NCBI RefSeq assembly: GCF_013618625.1 | Contig: NZ_JABRWO010000011.1 | Span: forward strand, 62,001 to 126,000 | DNA from: Bremerella alba | GTDB taxonomy: Bacteria > Planctomycetota > Planctomycetia > Pirellulales > Pirellulaceae | DNA: 64,000 bases | Direction of reading: 5' to 3' | Shown here: piece by piece, positions 36,834 through 45,296 of the stretch | Numbering within the stretch: position 1 is the stretch's first letter | How the letters are laid out: each line of letters begins with the position of its first letter | Position numbers and translations under genes: made by a program | Notes under the pieces: model-generated | Seen by the model: the letters and a program-made list of their open reading frames with translations, nothing else | Told to the model about the DNA's origin: nothing | The model's database searches: none

Positions 36834-38645
36834 ATGATTAAAAAACAGACGAAACCGGCGGTCGGTTACGTCCGAATGAGTACCGACCAACAGCAAGACA
36901 GTCCCACTCGCCAGAGAAAGGATATCGAAGGTCTCGCCGAACGTCTGGGGTATCGAATCGTTCGCTGGTACCAGGACCATGGACTCACAGGCGTCGAGTC
37001 AAGCAAACGCAAGGATTTTCAAAAGTTGATGACGGATGCCCAGAGCGGCTCCTTCGACGCAGTACTGCTATCCGAGCAAAGCCGCATGTCGCGGGAAGAT
37101 GTCTTCGACGCGATGGTGCACTGGAAGCAACTGCGTGATGCGGGCGTGCGAATTCTAACCTGCCAACGTGGCGAACTCGACTTTTCCAATCTTGGTGGCG
37201 TTATTACTGCGATTGTCGATCAGTACGGGGCTCGCGAAGAATCGATGCGATTAGCGGACCGGGTGATCAGTGGCAAGCGTTTGGCAATCAGCCGAGGCCA
37301 GAAACAAGGCGGCCCGCCGTTTGGATACGATCGCCGAATCCTGGATGAGACGGGAAAGGAAGTTCGCCGAGTTGGTACGCTCGAGAAGTTTCGCCTTCCC
37401 GTTCAATGGACATCGCAACTGATCCCTTCCAGCGACGTGAAAGCGGTCGAGGCTGTTCAAAGGATGTTCCACGAAGCCCTCGATGGCTCAGGGTGTGGCG
37501 CGATAGCCCGCCAACTCAATCGAGAAGGCTTTCGTACGCTATTCGGTAAGCGGTTCAATAGCTCAAGCGTGCGGAGAATTATCTCGAATCCTGTGTATGC
37601 TGGAGACATCGTTTCAGGCCGACGTCGACGAGGTCGATTCCGCAGTTTTTTCCAAGATGGAGAGGCTAGATGCACTGGAGCCCATGAGGGTCTGGTTTCA
37701 CGAGAGGTTTATGATCGAACTCAACGAATCCTCGCGCAGAAAAGGCCCTCCCCGAAATCCTCAACGCCTGGGAAGTACCTTCTGACCGGCCTGTTGTATT
37801 TGCCTGACGGTCGACGGCTGCAGGGATGTACCATGAGCCACGCTGACCGCTTGGACAGTCGAAGATATTATTCCCTGTCTAGCCATTCATTCGAGGAGTT
37901 TCCAGAGGAAAGTGATCGGCCGACCTTTCATGCGGACACGATCGAAGCCGGCGTGTTGACCAAGCTTAGGGAGTTTCTCGCAGACCGAAAAACGCGTGCG
38001 GCCATCAAACATGAAATCTCGCGACGATCGAAACGCGCCGCGAAGTCGCTCACGCAGATCGAAGCGAGGCTCGATGCTATCAAGATCAAAATCGAGCGGG
38101 GGACAGAGAATCTGGCCCTAGCAGATCCAGCGGATATCCCTGGCATCTCCAAATTGCTTTCTCAGTGGCGAGAAGAAGAGCGGGCACTCTACGAGAAACA
38201 TCGACAGGCCAATGTTGTTGAATCTCCTTCGCCCGAAGCCCTACGTGTCCTTGAGCATTTGGATGTGCTATTGACCAGAATTGGCGACGCGGACCGTGAA
38301 AAGCTTAGCACGGCCCTAAGCAGTACCATCAAGCGGATTACACTGCGACGGGAACGACGCGTCCAATCTCATTATCGAATTACATTGTGGGATGGGGTAA
38401 TTGAATTGCGCGGCGGTCTGGGGATCGACGAAGTCATTCCTCTCACCGACAATGACATTCCCACGCCCGGCCGTTGGAGGGAAGTCGCGAATTTCATTCG
38501 CGAGCGTGGTGACGTTGTCTATTTCAAAGAAGTCTGTGAGCACTTAGGGCTCAAAGGTTCCTGTGTCTCTCGATCTCTCGCCCAGGCCGTTCTCAGCGGC
38601 AAAGTCCGCAACCTCGGGCACCACAAGGGTTGGATCGCCGTTTAG
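36834..38645 (+). CDS. Large serine recombinase
   Basis: 603 residues from ATG 36834, chosen because TAGGAGA lies eight bases ahead; the frame is open further upstream but without homology. The N-terminal catalytic domain has GYVRMSTDQQ (Ser16 is the nucleophile) and SEQSRMSRE with the catalytic arginines. The recombinase domain follows (GGPPFGYDRRI, then RQLNREGFRTLFGKRF). A long basic coiled coil (ARLDAIKIKIERG) lies in the last third. The zinc-ribbon cysteines usual before the coiled coil are missing (LLYLPDGRRLQGC), which is odd. The role is integration or excision of a mobile element at short att sites; the att sites were not identified. Confidence 0.88.
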   Translation: MIKKQTKPAVGYVRMSTDQQQDSPTRQRKDIEGLAERLGYRIVRWYQDHGLTGVESSKRKDFQKLMTDAQSGSFDAVLLSEQSRMSREDVFDAMVHWKQLRDAGVRILTCQRGELDFSNLGGVITAIVDQYGAREESMRLADRVISGKRLAISRGQKQGGPPFGYDRRILDETGKEVRRVGTLEKFRLPVQWTSQLIPSSDVKAVEAVQRMFHEALDGSGCGAIARQLNREGFRTLFGKRFNSSSVRRIISNPVYAGDIVSGRRRRGRFRSFFQDGEARCTGAHEGLVSREVYDRTQRILAQKRPSPKSSTPGKYLLTGLLYLPDGRRLQGCTMSHADRLDSRRYYSLSSHSFEEFPEESDRPTFHADTIEAGVLTKLREFLADRKTRAAIKHEISRRSKRAAKSLTQIEARLDAIKIKIERGTENLALADPADIPGISKLLSQWREEERALYEKHRQANVVESPSPEALRVLEHLDVLLTRIGDADREKLSTALSSTIKRITLRRERRVQSHYRITLWDGVIELRGGLGIDEVIPLTDNDIPTPGRWREVANFIRERGDVVYFKEVCEHLGLKGSCVSRSLAQAVLSGKVRNLGHHKGWIAV

Positions 38646-38660
38646 CTTCGATAGATCCTC

Positions 38661-39584
38661 TTGTTCTCTTTCTGCTGCCTCTTGATCGCCTTTCAAGAAC
38701 GTCGATTGCAGCCAGAGTGCGACATCTATGCCTTGAACGAAAGCGGAGATGTAGTGTTATTTGAATTGAAACGGAGTACAGCAGGTGGAGACGCCCTCGA
38801 TCAACTACTGCGGTACACACAAACGGCAGGTCAGTGGACATACTCGAAGCTCAATGACATGTTTCAGAAGTACGAGAAGAACGAACTTCGAGGTACTGAC
38901 CTTGCGGAAGCCCATCAGGAATCGCTGGGATTGCCCCAGCGATTGCGAGAAGAAGATTTTAATCGCAATCAGAGGATGTTTGTTGTTGGAAGTGCGGCCG
39001 ACCAGAAACTGATCGCTGGGGTAGACTACTGGAAACGTCAGGGACTTGCGATTGACTTCATTCCTTATAGGATCTTCCGAATTGGCGGCCAGATGTATTT
39101 TGAGTTCTTCTCAAAGCCATACGATGTTCACTCGAATCCCAACGACACTAAAGGAATAATCTTCGATACTTGTCGAAGGTATTACCCGAAAGCACTTGAA
39201 TGGATGATGCAGAAGAAGCGCATATCCGCTTTCGGTGATAAAAAGGAAGCCGTGCGAAGCTTTAACCGAGGCGACATGGTGTTTTTTTCACACCGGTGGG
39301 AAGGCATAGTCGCAGCAGCACGGATCACTGGCCGCCAAGTCATGTTCGATACTGTGCCAGATACCGGCGAGGATGAGATGTACTGGGACGTGCGATTTGA
39401 AACTCCTTTGTTGACGCAGTTTGACTCATTTCCAAGCAAGCTGACCTTTGCAGATGTAAAGAAGATTGTGGGCAAGAATTTCTTTTGGGCACGCACACAA
39501 AAGACACCTTTTCTAACTCGTGAAGAAGCAGAACTTCTGCTGGTGGAATTACAGAGCCGATTTAACTGTGATGGAAAGACTTGA
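38661..39584 (+). CDS. NucS/DUF91-like endonuclease domain protein, probably 5'-truncated
   Basis: The frame opens 15 bp after the recombinase stop; the annotated TTG at 38661 gives 307 residues. CDIYALNESGDVVLFELKRS followed by ALDQLLRYTQT is the D...ExK core of NucS/DUF91-type nucleases, normally placed some 100 residues or more into the protein. Here it comes at about residue 20, and the preceding residues (FSFCCLLIAFQE) look non-coding. The front of the gene was therefore probably removed when the recombinase gene arrived. The C-terminal half (FNRGDMVFFSHRWEGIVAAARITG, then FWARTQKTPFLTREEAELL) is a beta-rich domain of unknown role. Whether the protein is still made is uncertain. Confidence 0.55.
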   Translation: MFSFCCLLIAFQERRLQPECDIYALNESGDVVLFELKRSTAGGDALDQLLRYTQTAGQWTYSKLNDMFQKYEKNELRGTDLAEAHQESLGLPQRLREEDFNRNQRMFVVGSAADQKLIAGVDYWKRQGLAIDFIPYRIFRIGGQMYFEFFSKPYDVHSNPNDTKGIIFDTCRRYYPKALEWMMQKKRISAFGDKKEAVRSFNRGDMVFFSHRWEGIVAAARITGRQVMFDTVPDTGEDEMYWDVRFETPLLTQFDSFPSKLTFADVKKIVGKNFFWARTQKTPFLTREEAELLLVELQSRFNCDGKT

Positions 39585-39629
39585 CCATGCGGTAGAAAAT
39601 GGTTCTGGTTGATTCTTCAAGCAACTTTA

Positions 39630-40649
39630 TCACTTCGAATTAGGGATTCGCACGAGAATCCATCCTTCCTTTTCAATGAGCTTCCGAAGGGCCTGAGCCT
39701 GATTTTGCCCAATCAGTTCGTTTGGAGTTGAAGTTCGATGTGAGTCTGTGCCAAATCGGCGATATTTTAAATAGTCCCAGGCGCAGACCGCACATAGGAA
39801 TCCATCAAACGCATCCGATGCGGACGTCGAACAAGCGAGATCAATAATGGACTTGTCGTGTCCAATGTTAAATTGGTATTGCTGCTGTATTTGATCAAAT
39901 AGTGCAATGCGTACTTCTTCCGAGTTGCGTGCCGAATCTCTGGCATCGGTTGGCGTTTTGGTCCGCTTAGTCTCTCCGCTCTTGAATTTCTCACAGCCTG
40001 GATAGTTGAGCCGAACGAATGCAGCCGGATACGTCTCAAAGACTTCAATGCCGTCCACTGGCGCATTCGCAAAGCCAACGTCACAATGCTTGAAATATCT
40101 CTCAAGTTTTATGCGCAGTTGTGCCCATTCATAGGCGGCGGATGCAATCTTGTCGGCTCCAACCGAGAATAATTCAGAGCCTAGTAGTTCCTTAAACATT
40201 AAATCGGTTTTGCGATACTCGAAGTCATCTCGCTCGGGCAAAGAAAATTCGAGCGATACCCCGTCAGAGGCGTTCCACTCTTTAGCAAAGTCGCCATGCT
40301 TGACCGGCCAACCGAACGGCACGTCAACTGCAACAGCAGTTGTAATTTTCCTTTTTTGAAGCCCAGCTAATACCGAAATTAGGACCTGACGACTTGGTTT
40401 GATCGGATGAGTTTTCGTAAAGCCATCAATTGTGAACCGATGAGGCAGCAGCAGTTGGGCAGTGCCGCAAGTCAGCTTCTCATCTAGCGTGATCAAGGTA
40501 AACCCCCACCTGCTTTCACTTGCTGCCATGTCGATACCGATCGCCGCATATTGGTAATTGCCTTCATCGATTCGATCAAACGTTCGGTCGATAAGTGTCT
40601 CCTCAAGCTCTGAGGAAGCCTCAGGATATGTTCTTTGATTTCGAGCCAT
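39630..40649 (-). CDS. DUF429 family protein (RNase H-like fold)
   Basis: 339 residues from ATG 40649; a TTG at 40679 in the same frame would add ten. The family landmarks are seen in order: AAIGIDMAASESRWGF, TTAVAVDVPFGWP, VFETYPAAFVRLNYP and SASDAFDGFLCAVCAW. Acidic residues at the ends of these strands suggest an RNase H-like active site. DUF429 proteins are predicted nucleases of unknown biological role. It follows the tyrosine recombinase stop by 31 bp (or one base from the TTG), so it is the last gene of that minus-strand unit. It converges with the NucS-like gene across 45 bp. Confidence 0.68.
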   Translation of the reverse strand: MARNQRTYPEASSELEETLIDRTFDRIDEGNYQYAAIGIDMAASESRWGFTLITLDEKLTCGTAQLLLPHRFTIDGFTKTHPIKPSRQVLISVLAGLQKRKITTAVAVDVPFGWPVKHGDFAKEWNASDGVSLEFSLPERDDFEYRKTDLMFKELLGSELFSVGADKIASAAYEWAQLRIKLERYFKHCDVGFANAPVDGIEVFETYPAAFVRLNYPGCEKFKSGETKRTKTPTDARDSARNSEEVRIALFDQIQQQYQFNIGHDKSIIDLACSTSASDAFDGFLCAVCAWDYLKYRRFGTDSHRTSTPNELIGQNQAQALRKLIEKEGWILVRIPNSK

Positions 40650-40680
40650 TGCGTGCCTAAATTCTGATGTGAAAGTCAAA

Positions 40681-41616
40681 TCAATAGTCTAACTTGCCAA
40701 TAGTCCTCCCCAAGTCCTCTGCCGTCTTCTTAGTGTATTGTGCGGTGGTATTGAGGTTTGAGTGCCCCAAGATTTGGGCTAAGCCAACCAAGTCGCCTGG
40801 ATTCGACTCCAAGTATTGATGTGCCATCGTATGCCTAAGTAGGTGAGGGTGGATCTTAATACCGATGTAAGCGGAATACTTGTCACAGATCGCTCGAATA
40901 CCCCTTTCGCCGAGAGGTCCTCGCTCACCGATAACAACGTGCGAGAATTCCACGGGCGGACGACATGACAGATAATCCGACAATGCTCGTCGAAGCTGTA
41001 TTGGCAGTGGCACTGATCGCTGTTTCCCCCCTTTACCTTGCCGAAATGTCACGCTTCCGGTTCGCTCACCGATAAGCACATCGCTGAGTTCAAGTGCCAC
41101 AAGGTCGCCACATCGGCAGCCTGTGTACAAGAATAAATGAAAGATCGCATTCGCCCGAATATCCTCTCGAAGTTCAACCTCACGGAGCAACTTCCGCACG
41201 TCTGTGCGATCTAAGCCCTTCGGAGCGAGTTCAACGCTTCGCAGTTCTTTCACGGTATTGGCCGGGTTTTTCTTGATGTGCTGTTTATGGTACAGCCAAC
41301 TGAAGAACCGCCGAACAGACACCAATGCTCGATTGACAGTGGCGACGGACTGATGTTGAACCCGTCGTAGATGATCACGAAAATCGGCCACGTCCCGTGT
41401 AGTTACACGATCAATATTCATAGGTTCGTTGTTGGACTCAACGAACCATTTGACGAATTTTCGTAGATCATTCTCGATCGCTCGCCGACTGTTGTCGGCG
41501 AGGTCAATGTTGTCCATAAACTGGTCGAAGAGAGAATCCACTTCTCGACCGATAGAGATACCAGGAAAAACATTATCGCCCCAATTCTTGCGGTCTTCTG
41601 GACGGGAATTTGACAT
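40681..41616 (-). CDS. Tyrosine recombinase (XerC/XerD-like integrase)
   Basis: 311 residues; AGGAG lies ten bases before ATG 41616. An N-terminal SAM-like DNA-binding domain (residues 25-115) is followed by the catalytic domain with all active residues: Arg168 in TGCRCGDL, Lys in GKGGKQRSVPL, His258 and Arg261 in HPHLLRHT, His285 in LGHSNLNTT and Tyr294 in AQYTKK. It is compact and close to XerC/XerD and integron-like integrases rather than to phage integrases with arm-binding domains. It could move this cluster or invert a control element. It follows the HTH gene by 54 bp and precedes the DUF429 gene. Confidence 0.9.
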   Translation of the reverse strand: MSNSRPEDRKNWGDNVFPGISIGREVDSLFDQFMDNIDLADNSRRAIENDLRKFVKWFVESNNEPMNIDRVTTRDVADFRDHLRRVQHQSVATVNRALVSVRRFFSWLYHKQHIKKNPANTVKELRSVELAPKGLDRTDVRKLLREVELREDIRANAIFHLFLYTGCRCGDLVALELSDVLIGERTGSVTFRQGKGGKQRSVPLPIQLRRALSDYLSCRPPVEFSHVVIGERGPLGERGIRAICDKYSAYIGIKIHPHLLRHTMAHQYLESNPGDLVGLAQILGHSNLNTTAQYTKKTAEDLGRTIGKLDY

Positions 41617-41670
41617 GAAGTTTACACTCCTAACGTGGAACTGGGCTGATAATGTCTGTTATCGCACTAG

Positions 41671-42144
41671 TTATGCGGACGAATTCTTTCGCTGGATGTA
41701 AAGGAAAACCGCTCGAACGAGTTCTCCAGGGTTCACACTATCTTTGCCATTTGGAAATAGTTCCGAGATGGCCGAGTCGATCTGGGCATCAGTGACACCG
41801 GTCATGCCGATGACTTTGAGCGAGTCGATTAACTCTTGATGACGACTCTTCGCCTCTCTTCTTTTCGACTTCTTCTTCCGTGGTGCCGCTGGCAGCGAGG
41901 CGGTACTTCGAGCCGAGTAGAACAAAACGATCTTGCCATTGATTCCAACGTTTCGATTTCGCAGGTCCATACAAAGCTCAAGTTGTTCTTCTGTATAGAA
42001 CGGTCGGCCTGTATCCTCATCAATCTGTGGCCCTGGAAACACGCCTTCCTTGCGTAGTTGCCAGAATCGCTGACGGCTGAGTCCAAGACGGCGAGCGACA
42101 GCAGCACAACTGAGATACGATTGCGACGGCTTGTCGTCGGTCAT
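41671..42144 (-). CDS. MerR/excisionase-type HTH protein
   Basis: 157 residues. The N-terminus has a winged-helix of the MerR/excisionase type (LSCAAVARRLGLSRQRFWQLRKEGVFPGP, then GRPFYTEEQLELC), followed by a very basic linker (PRKKKSKRREAKSRHQ) and a helical C-terminus. Its ATG overlaps the RuvB-like stop (ATGA on the minus strand), so the two proteins are probably made in fixed ratio. It may direct the tyrosine recombinase or the RuvB-like ATPase to DNA, or repress the operon. Both are inferences. Confidence 0.65.
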   Translation of the reverse strand: MTDDKPSQSYLSCAAVARRLGLSRQRFWQLRKEGVFPGPQIDEDTGRPFYTEEQLELCMDLRNRNVGINGKIVLFYSARSTASLPAAPRKKKSKRREAKSRHQELIDSLKVIGMTGVTDAQIDSAISELFPNGKDSVNPGELVRAVFLYIQRKNSSA

Positions 42145-43097
42145 CGGTCACCTTCCTTCCTCGATTTTGACACCTCGACATGTTCCATCCCTTTGCCCGT
42201 GAGCATACGAAGACCGTTTTTGTCTTTGGTGATTAAGCCACTCCGAACCAAGTACGTTTCCGTCACACTCGACACCGTTTTTGCTGGAAGGCCGAGCATG
42301 GATGCCAACATGTTCAGTCGTAACGGACCATCGGATAGAATCCGAAGATACGATTGCTCCGTGGCATCGAGTCCGAGGCAATCGATTTGCCCGAGCATGC
42401 AAGCACGCTCAAGATGCCTTTGGGTGATGGCGTGATCACCCGAAGCACGGCAGACTCGCCAGCAACTTTCAAGCAATCGGATAGCTAAGCGAGGCACGCC
42501 TTTGCTTCGCTGGGCTATAGGCCCTGGCACATCACTTTGAAGTTGCCAGCCCAATCCTTTGGCTCTCGTGCGGACAATCTCTGCAAGTTGATCTATCGAG
42601 TAATAGTCAAATCGCAGTAACAGCTTAAAACGATCCACGAGAGGACGAATCAATCGATGCTCGTCGGTGGTCGCACCTATCAAAGTAAAATTTGAAAGAT
42701 TTATCGCTTGAGGAACGCCACCGTTAGTGTTCGGCAGAAAAATCTTCCGTTCGTCAATGGCGATAAGGAGTGTGTGCTGATGCGTTGGATCGAGGAGATG
42801 TATTTCGTCGATGAATACAATGTCGAGGTCGGTGGCACGCATTAATACAGCAAAGAACTCTGCTGGAGATGTCACGGCAGAGCCAAGCAATTCGTGAAAG
42901 CCTGATGCTGTTTCTTCAGAGATTACCCTCGCTAAGATCGTCTTTCCGACACCCGGTGGTCCGAGCATTAAACTATGCGGGAACGGTACTCTTTCCTGAA
43001 AGCTGTAGTCGAGAGCAGTCGAGACGACTTCTCGAACATGATCTTGGCCGATCAGGTGACTGAGAGAATTGGGACGAAACTCTTTACCTTCGGACAT
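42141..43097 (-). CDS. RuvB-like AAA+ ATPase (Holliday-junction helicase paralogue)
   Basis: 318 residues from the second of two ATGs. AGGAG abuts the first ATG (43103) but is six bases from the second (43097), so the second is used. Walker A is GPPGVGKT (46-53), Walker B is IDEIH at about 96, with a sensor-like GATTDE segment, then a C-terminal winged helix (RILSDGPLRLNMLASMLGLP). The order matches RuvB closely, but RuvA and RuvC are not nearby and the gene sits among recombinase and defence genes. A chromosomal ruvB is expected elsewhere, so this is probably a specialised copy serving the neighbouring recombinase or Argonaute module. Confidence 0.82.
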   Translation of the reverse strand: MSEGKEFRPNSLSHLIGQDHVREVVSTALDYSFQERVPFPHSLMLGPPGVGKTILARVISEETASGFHELLGSAVTSPAEFFAVLMRATDLDIVFIDEIHLLDPTHQHTLLIAIDERKIFLPNTNGGVPQAINLSNFTLIGATTDEHRLIRPLVDRFKLLLRFDYYSIDQLAEIVRTRAKGLGWQLQSDVPGPIAQRSKGVPRLAIRLLESCWRVCRASGDHAITQRHLERACMLGQIDCLGLDATEQSYLRILSDGPLRLNMLASMLGLPAKTVSSVTETYLVRSGLITKDKNGLRMLTGKGMEHVEVSKSRKEGDR

Positions 43098-43265
43098 TTG
43101 CATCTCCTATGGGAATGTTTCCCACGGAAGGTACAAAGTCACTGACGGCTCTGTGTGCGTCGTTGCCCCGCCGCCCGGTGGGGCTTGGAGAAAGCGAGAC
43201 AAATGCGGCTGGACTTACCGAACGATGCGGCAAAATCTAAGCATTTGGCAAGACGCACGAAAATG

Positions 43266-43664
43266 TTACCGCCCAGACAGCCCGTCGTAGCAATTGAGGA
43301 GTTTCTTTCCCACATCTGGATGAACCGGAAGAACGGTCACGTCTTCAACACCCGTAGAAATCGCAATCAAAGCACCAAGCAGCTTCTTTTCCTCTTCATC
43401 GGAAAGAAGCTCGTCTCCATGATGCTTTTTGTGATAGTCCAGCCAAGCTGCCGTAATGCTGCACCAAACGACAACTTCATCTTCGGGATTGGCGTCCCGC
43501 ATAAAGCTGATTTCAAACTGTTCCAGCGAATTGCTGATGTATCTCCCGATCACGTCATGAACGGCTCGAATTCGTTCGAGAAGTTCAGGCGATAGCGATT
43601 CATTTCGAATCGGGCCTGCCTGAATATTATTTGGATCGATATGCTCACGGTCGGAGTTATTCAT
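43266..43664 (-). CDS. Small hypothetical protein between pAgo and the RuvB-like gene
   Basis: 132 residues, acidic, ATG start with only a weak ribosome site. Predicted helical by eye (LSPELLERIRAVHDVIGRYI, then LLSDEEEKKLLGALIAIST) without signal peptide or membrane segment. No family recognised. It lies 90 bp after the pAgo stop and 168 bp ahead of the RuvB-like start, on the same strand, so it could belong to either unit. The evenly coding-like composition and its fit to the strand of its neighbours suggest a real gene. Confidence 0.5.
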   Translation of the reverse strand: MNNSDREHIDPNNIQAGPIRNESLSPELLERIRAVHDVIGRYISNSLEQFEISFMRDANPEDEVVVWCSITAAWLDYHKKHHGDELLSDEEEKKLLGALIAISTGVEDVTVLPVHPDVGKKLLNCYDGLSGR

Positions 43665-43754
43665 GTTCAGAACATTCTCTAATCGTTCCCTGCCTAACGA
43701 GAACTTAGACCTGCCTCATAGCTTACCGCATCTCTGAAAATGGTCGAAGCAAAA

Positions 43755-45296
43755 TCACATGTAGAATCGATAGCTCGCTTGAACCACATCCTCGTCCGTG
43801 ACATGTTTCATAATCTCGCCAATTTTCCCAGAGAATGAGAGCGTGATCGGAGTGCCATCGGCGAACGAACAGTTGTTAACGTTCATCTTTGTCAATTCGA
43901 GAACGTCACGAAAGAGTTCTTTAGGGGCGCTACTTCCAAAACGCTCAACAATCTGCCACGGTTCTGGCACGTAACTCCCCGGATAGGTTTCTAGGTAGGG
44001 TACGAATCCCATGGTGTAGAGAAAGTGTGCGTCATCCTCAATAGAAAAGTACGTGCCACGGGCTGGAGGATATTGACCTTCTCGAAAGAGACGAACCCGT
44101 GACCTTGAGAGTGCAACTAGGTCATACTCACAACCGGGAAACACCGACTGAATGCCTTCAATGAATCCATCTCGTTCGTTGTACTCCCCATGATCACTTC
44201 CCCAAAAACGGGAAGGCTTATGGATAACGACCCTCTTAGGCGGAGTGCCTCGGACACGTATGTATTCACGGAGAGTCGCTTCTACGAGTCGGAATGCGCC
44301 TACTTTCGTCAGATGTGGTGACTTTCCTTGTTGTTCAGCATTCCACTCGAAGGGATCACCTCGCAAAATAAGACCCTGACCAAGATAATCGAATGCTTGG
44401 GCTACACTCGTTCTCATCGTCACTTTATCGCCACGCTCGCTGGCGATATAGAAATCTATTCCAATGAAGCAAGCGTCCCTTTCGACGGATAAGGGGCTCC
44501 ACGGAATTCCTTCAGCTTTGTAGTACAAGGCCGTACAGAAGTTCCATGCACGAGTAGCCTTCTCCTGCAAGGGCAACCGACGCCCTTTGGGCTTTTTTCC
44601 CAGGATAGTACTTCGCTGCACAAGTTGTATGGGGACTCCCCATTTCATGGACTTGGCCTTGATGGCCCGCCTGAAGTTGAGATAAAAACTGCCGGTTACT
44701 TGAACTGTGTAGGCCTCGTCAACCATCTCTGGCGTTAATGCAAGTATGATGATGTCAGGAGCGGGACTCGTTTCCGCTAGACTTCGGATTTGGTCATTAA
44801 ATAGACGGACAAGCTCCCAAATCCTCTTCTGTTTCTCCTCTATCTCAAGTGTCTTTGAGATTTCGTCTGGGCGAATTATTCGATCCCATCGGTCGTTCAT
44901 TTGGAAGCAAGAATCGAACTCGGAAGACTTCGAAAACCCGATGAAGTCTCGATTCAGAATCTTATAAAGGCGTACTAGCGGTTCGTCGGTGTATTCGTTC
45001 TCGAATACTCCATCGCCAAAAAGCTTAGGACGATCATCTACTTCCTTAATTCGTTGCCGAACCACTTTGGAATTCTCACTTTCAATTTCACTCCCACATT
45101 GTTCTATCCACTCTTTAACTCCTGCAATCGTTTCCCGAGTTCCAATGAATCCCAGTTTAATTTCTGATGGATGTAGGCCCGGAATATTCTTTCCAAATGG
45201 CCCAAATTCAGACAGGCCCGTCTTTGTATCTTGATGCTCGAAGTAGCTGCCAAATTGTAGCTTTGGTTCGTTCAAATACTCGATCTTAAAGTTCAT
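43755..45296 (-). CDS. Short prokaryotic Argonaute (MID-PIWI), SPARDA type
   Basis: 513 residues. There are no N or PAZ domains. A MID domain includes IQLVQRSTI; WNFCTALYYKAEGIPW (251-266) follows at the MID-PIWI border and PIWI begins FIGIDFY (279). The end has DDAHFLYTMGF, then DVLELTKMNVNNCSF and the PITLSFSGKIGEIMKH pattern typical of PIWI C-termini, which bind the guide 5' end. The complete DEDX catalytic tetrad is not evident, as in other short Argonautes, which sense targets but do not cut. GGAGGAAG precedes the ATG, which overlaps the upstream DUF4365-APAZ gene by 11 bp. The pair would form a heterodimer in which guide-directed binding of invader nucleic acid switches on the partner nuclease. 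Confidence 0.87.
   Translation of the reverse strand: MNFKIEYLNEPKLQFGSYFEHQDTKTGLSEFGPFGKNIPGLHPSEIKLGFIGTRETIAGVKEWIEQCGSEIESENSKVVRQRIKEVDDRPKLFGDGVFENEYTDEPLVRLYKILNRDFIGFSKSSEFDSCFQMNDRWDRIIRPDEISKTLEIEEKQKRIWELVRLFNDQIRSLAETSPAPDIIILALTPEMVDEAYTVQVTGSFYLNFRRAIKAKSMKWGVPIQLVQRSTILGKKPKGRRLPLQEKATRAWNFCTALYYKAEGIPWSPLSVERDACFIGIDFYIASERGDKVTMRTSVAQAFDYLGQGLILRGDPFEWNAEQQGKSPHLTKVGAFRLVEATLREYIRVRGTPPKRVVIHKPSRFWGSDHGEYNERDGFIEGIQSVFPGCEYDLVALSRSRVRLFREGQYPPARGTYFSIEDDAHFLYTMGFVPYLETYPGSYVPEPWQIVERFGSSAPKELFRDVLELTKMNVNNCSFADGTPITLSFSGKIGEIMKHVTDEDVVQASYRFYM

Noticed and set aside
40681-41616. Tyrosine recombinase as the host XerC/XerD
   Set aside because: It lies in an operon with HTH, RuvB-like and DUF429 genes inside a mobile defence island, so a mobile or specialised role is likelier, though sequence reading alone cannot exclude a Xer role.
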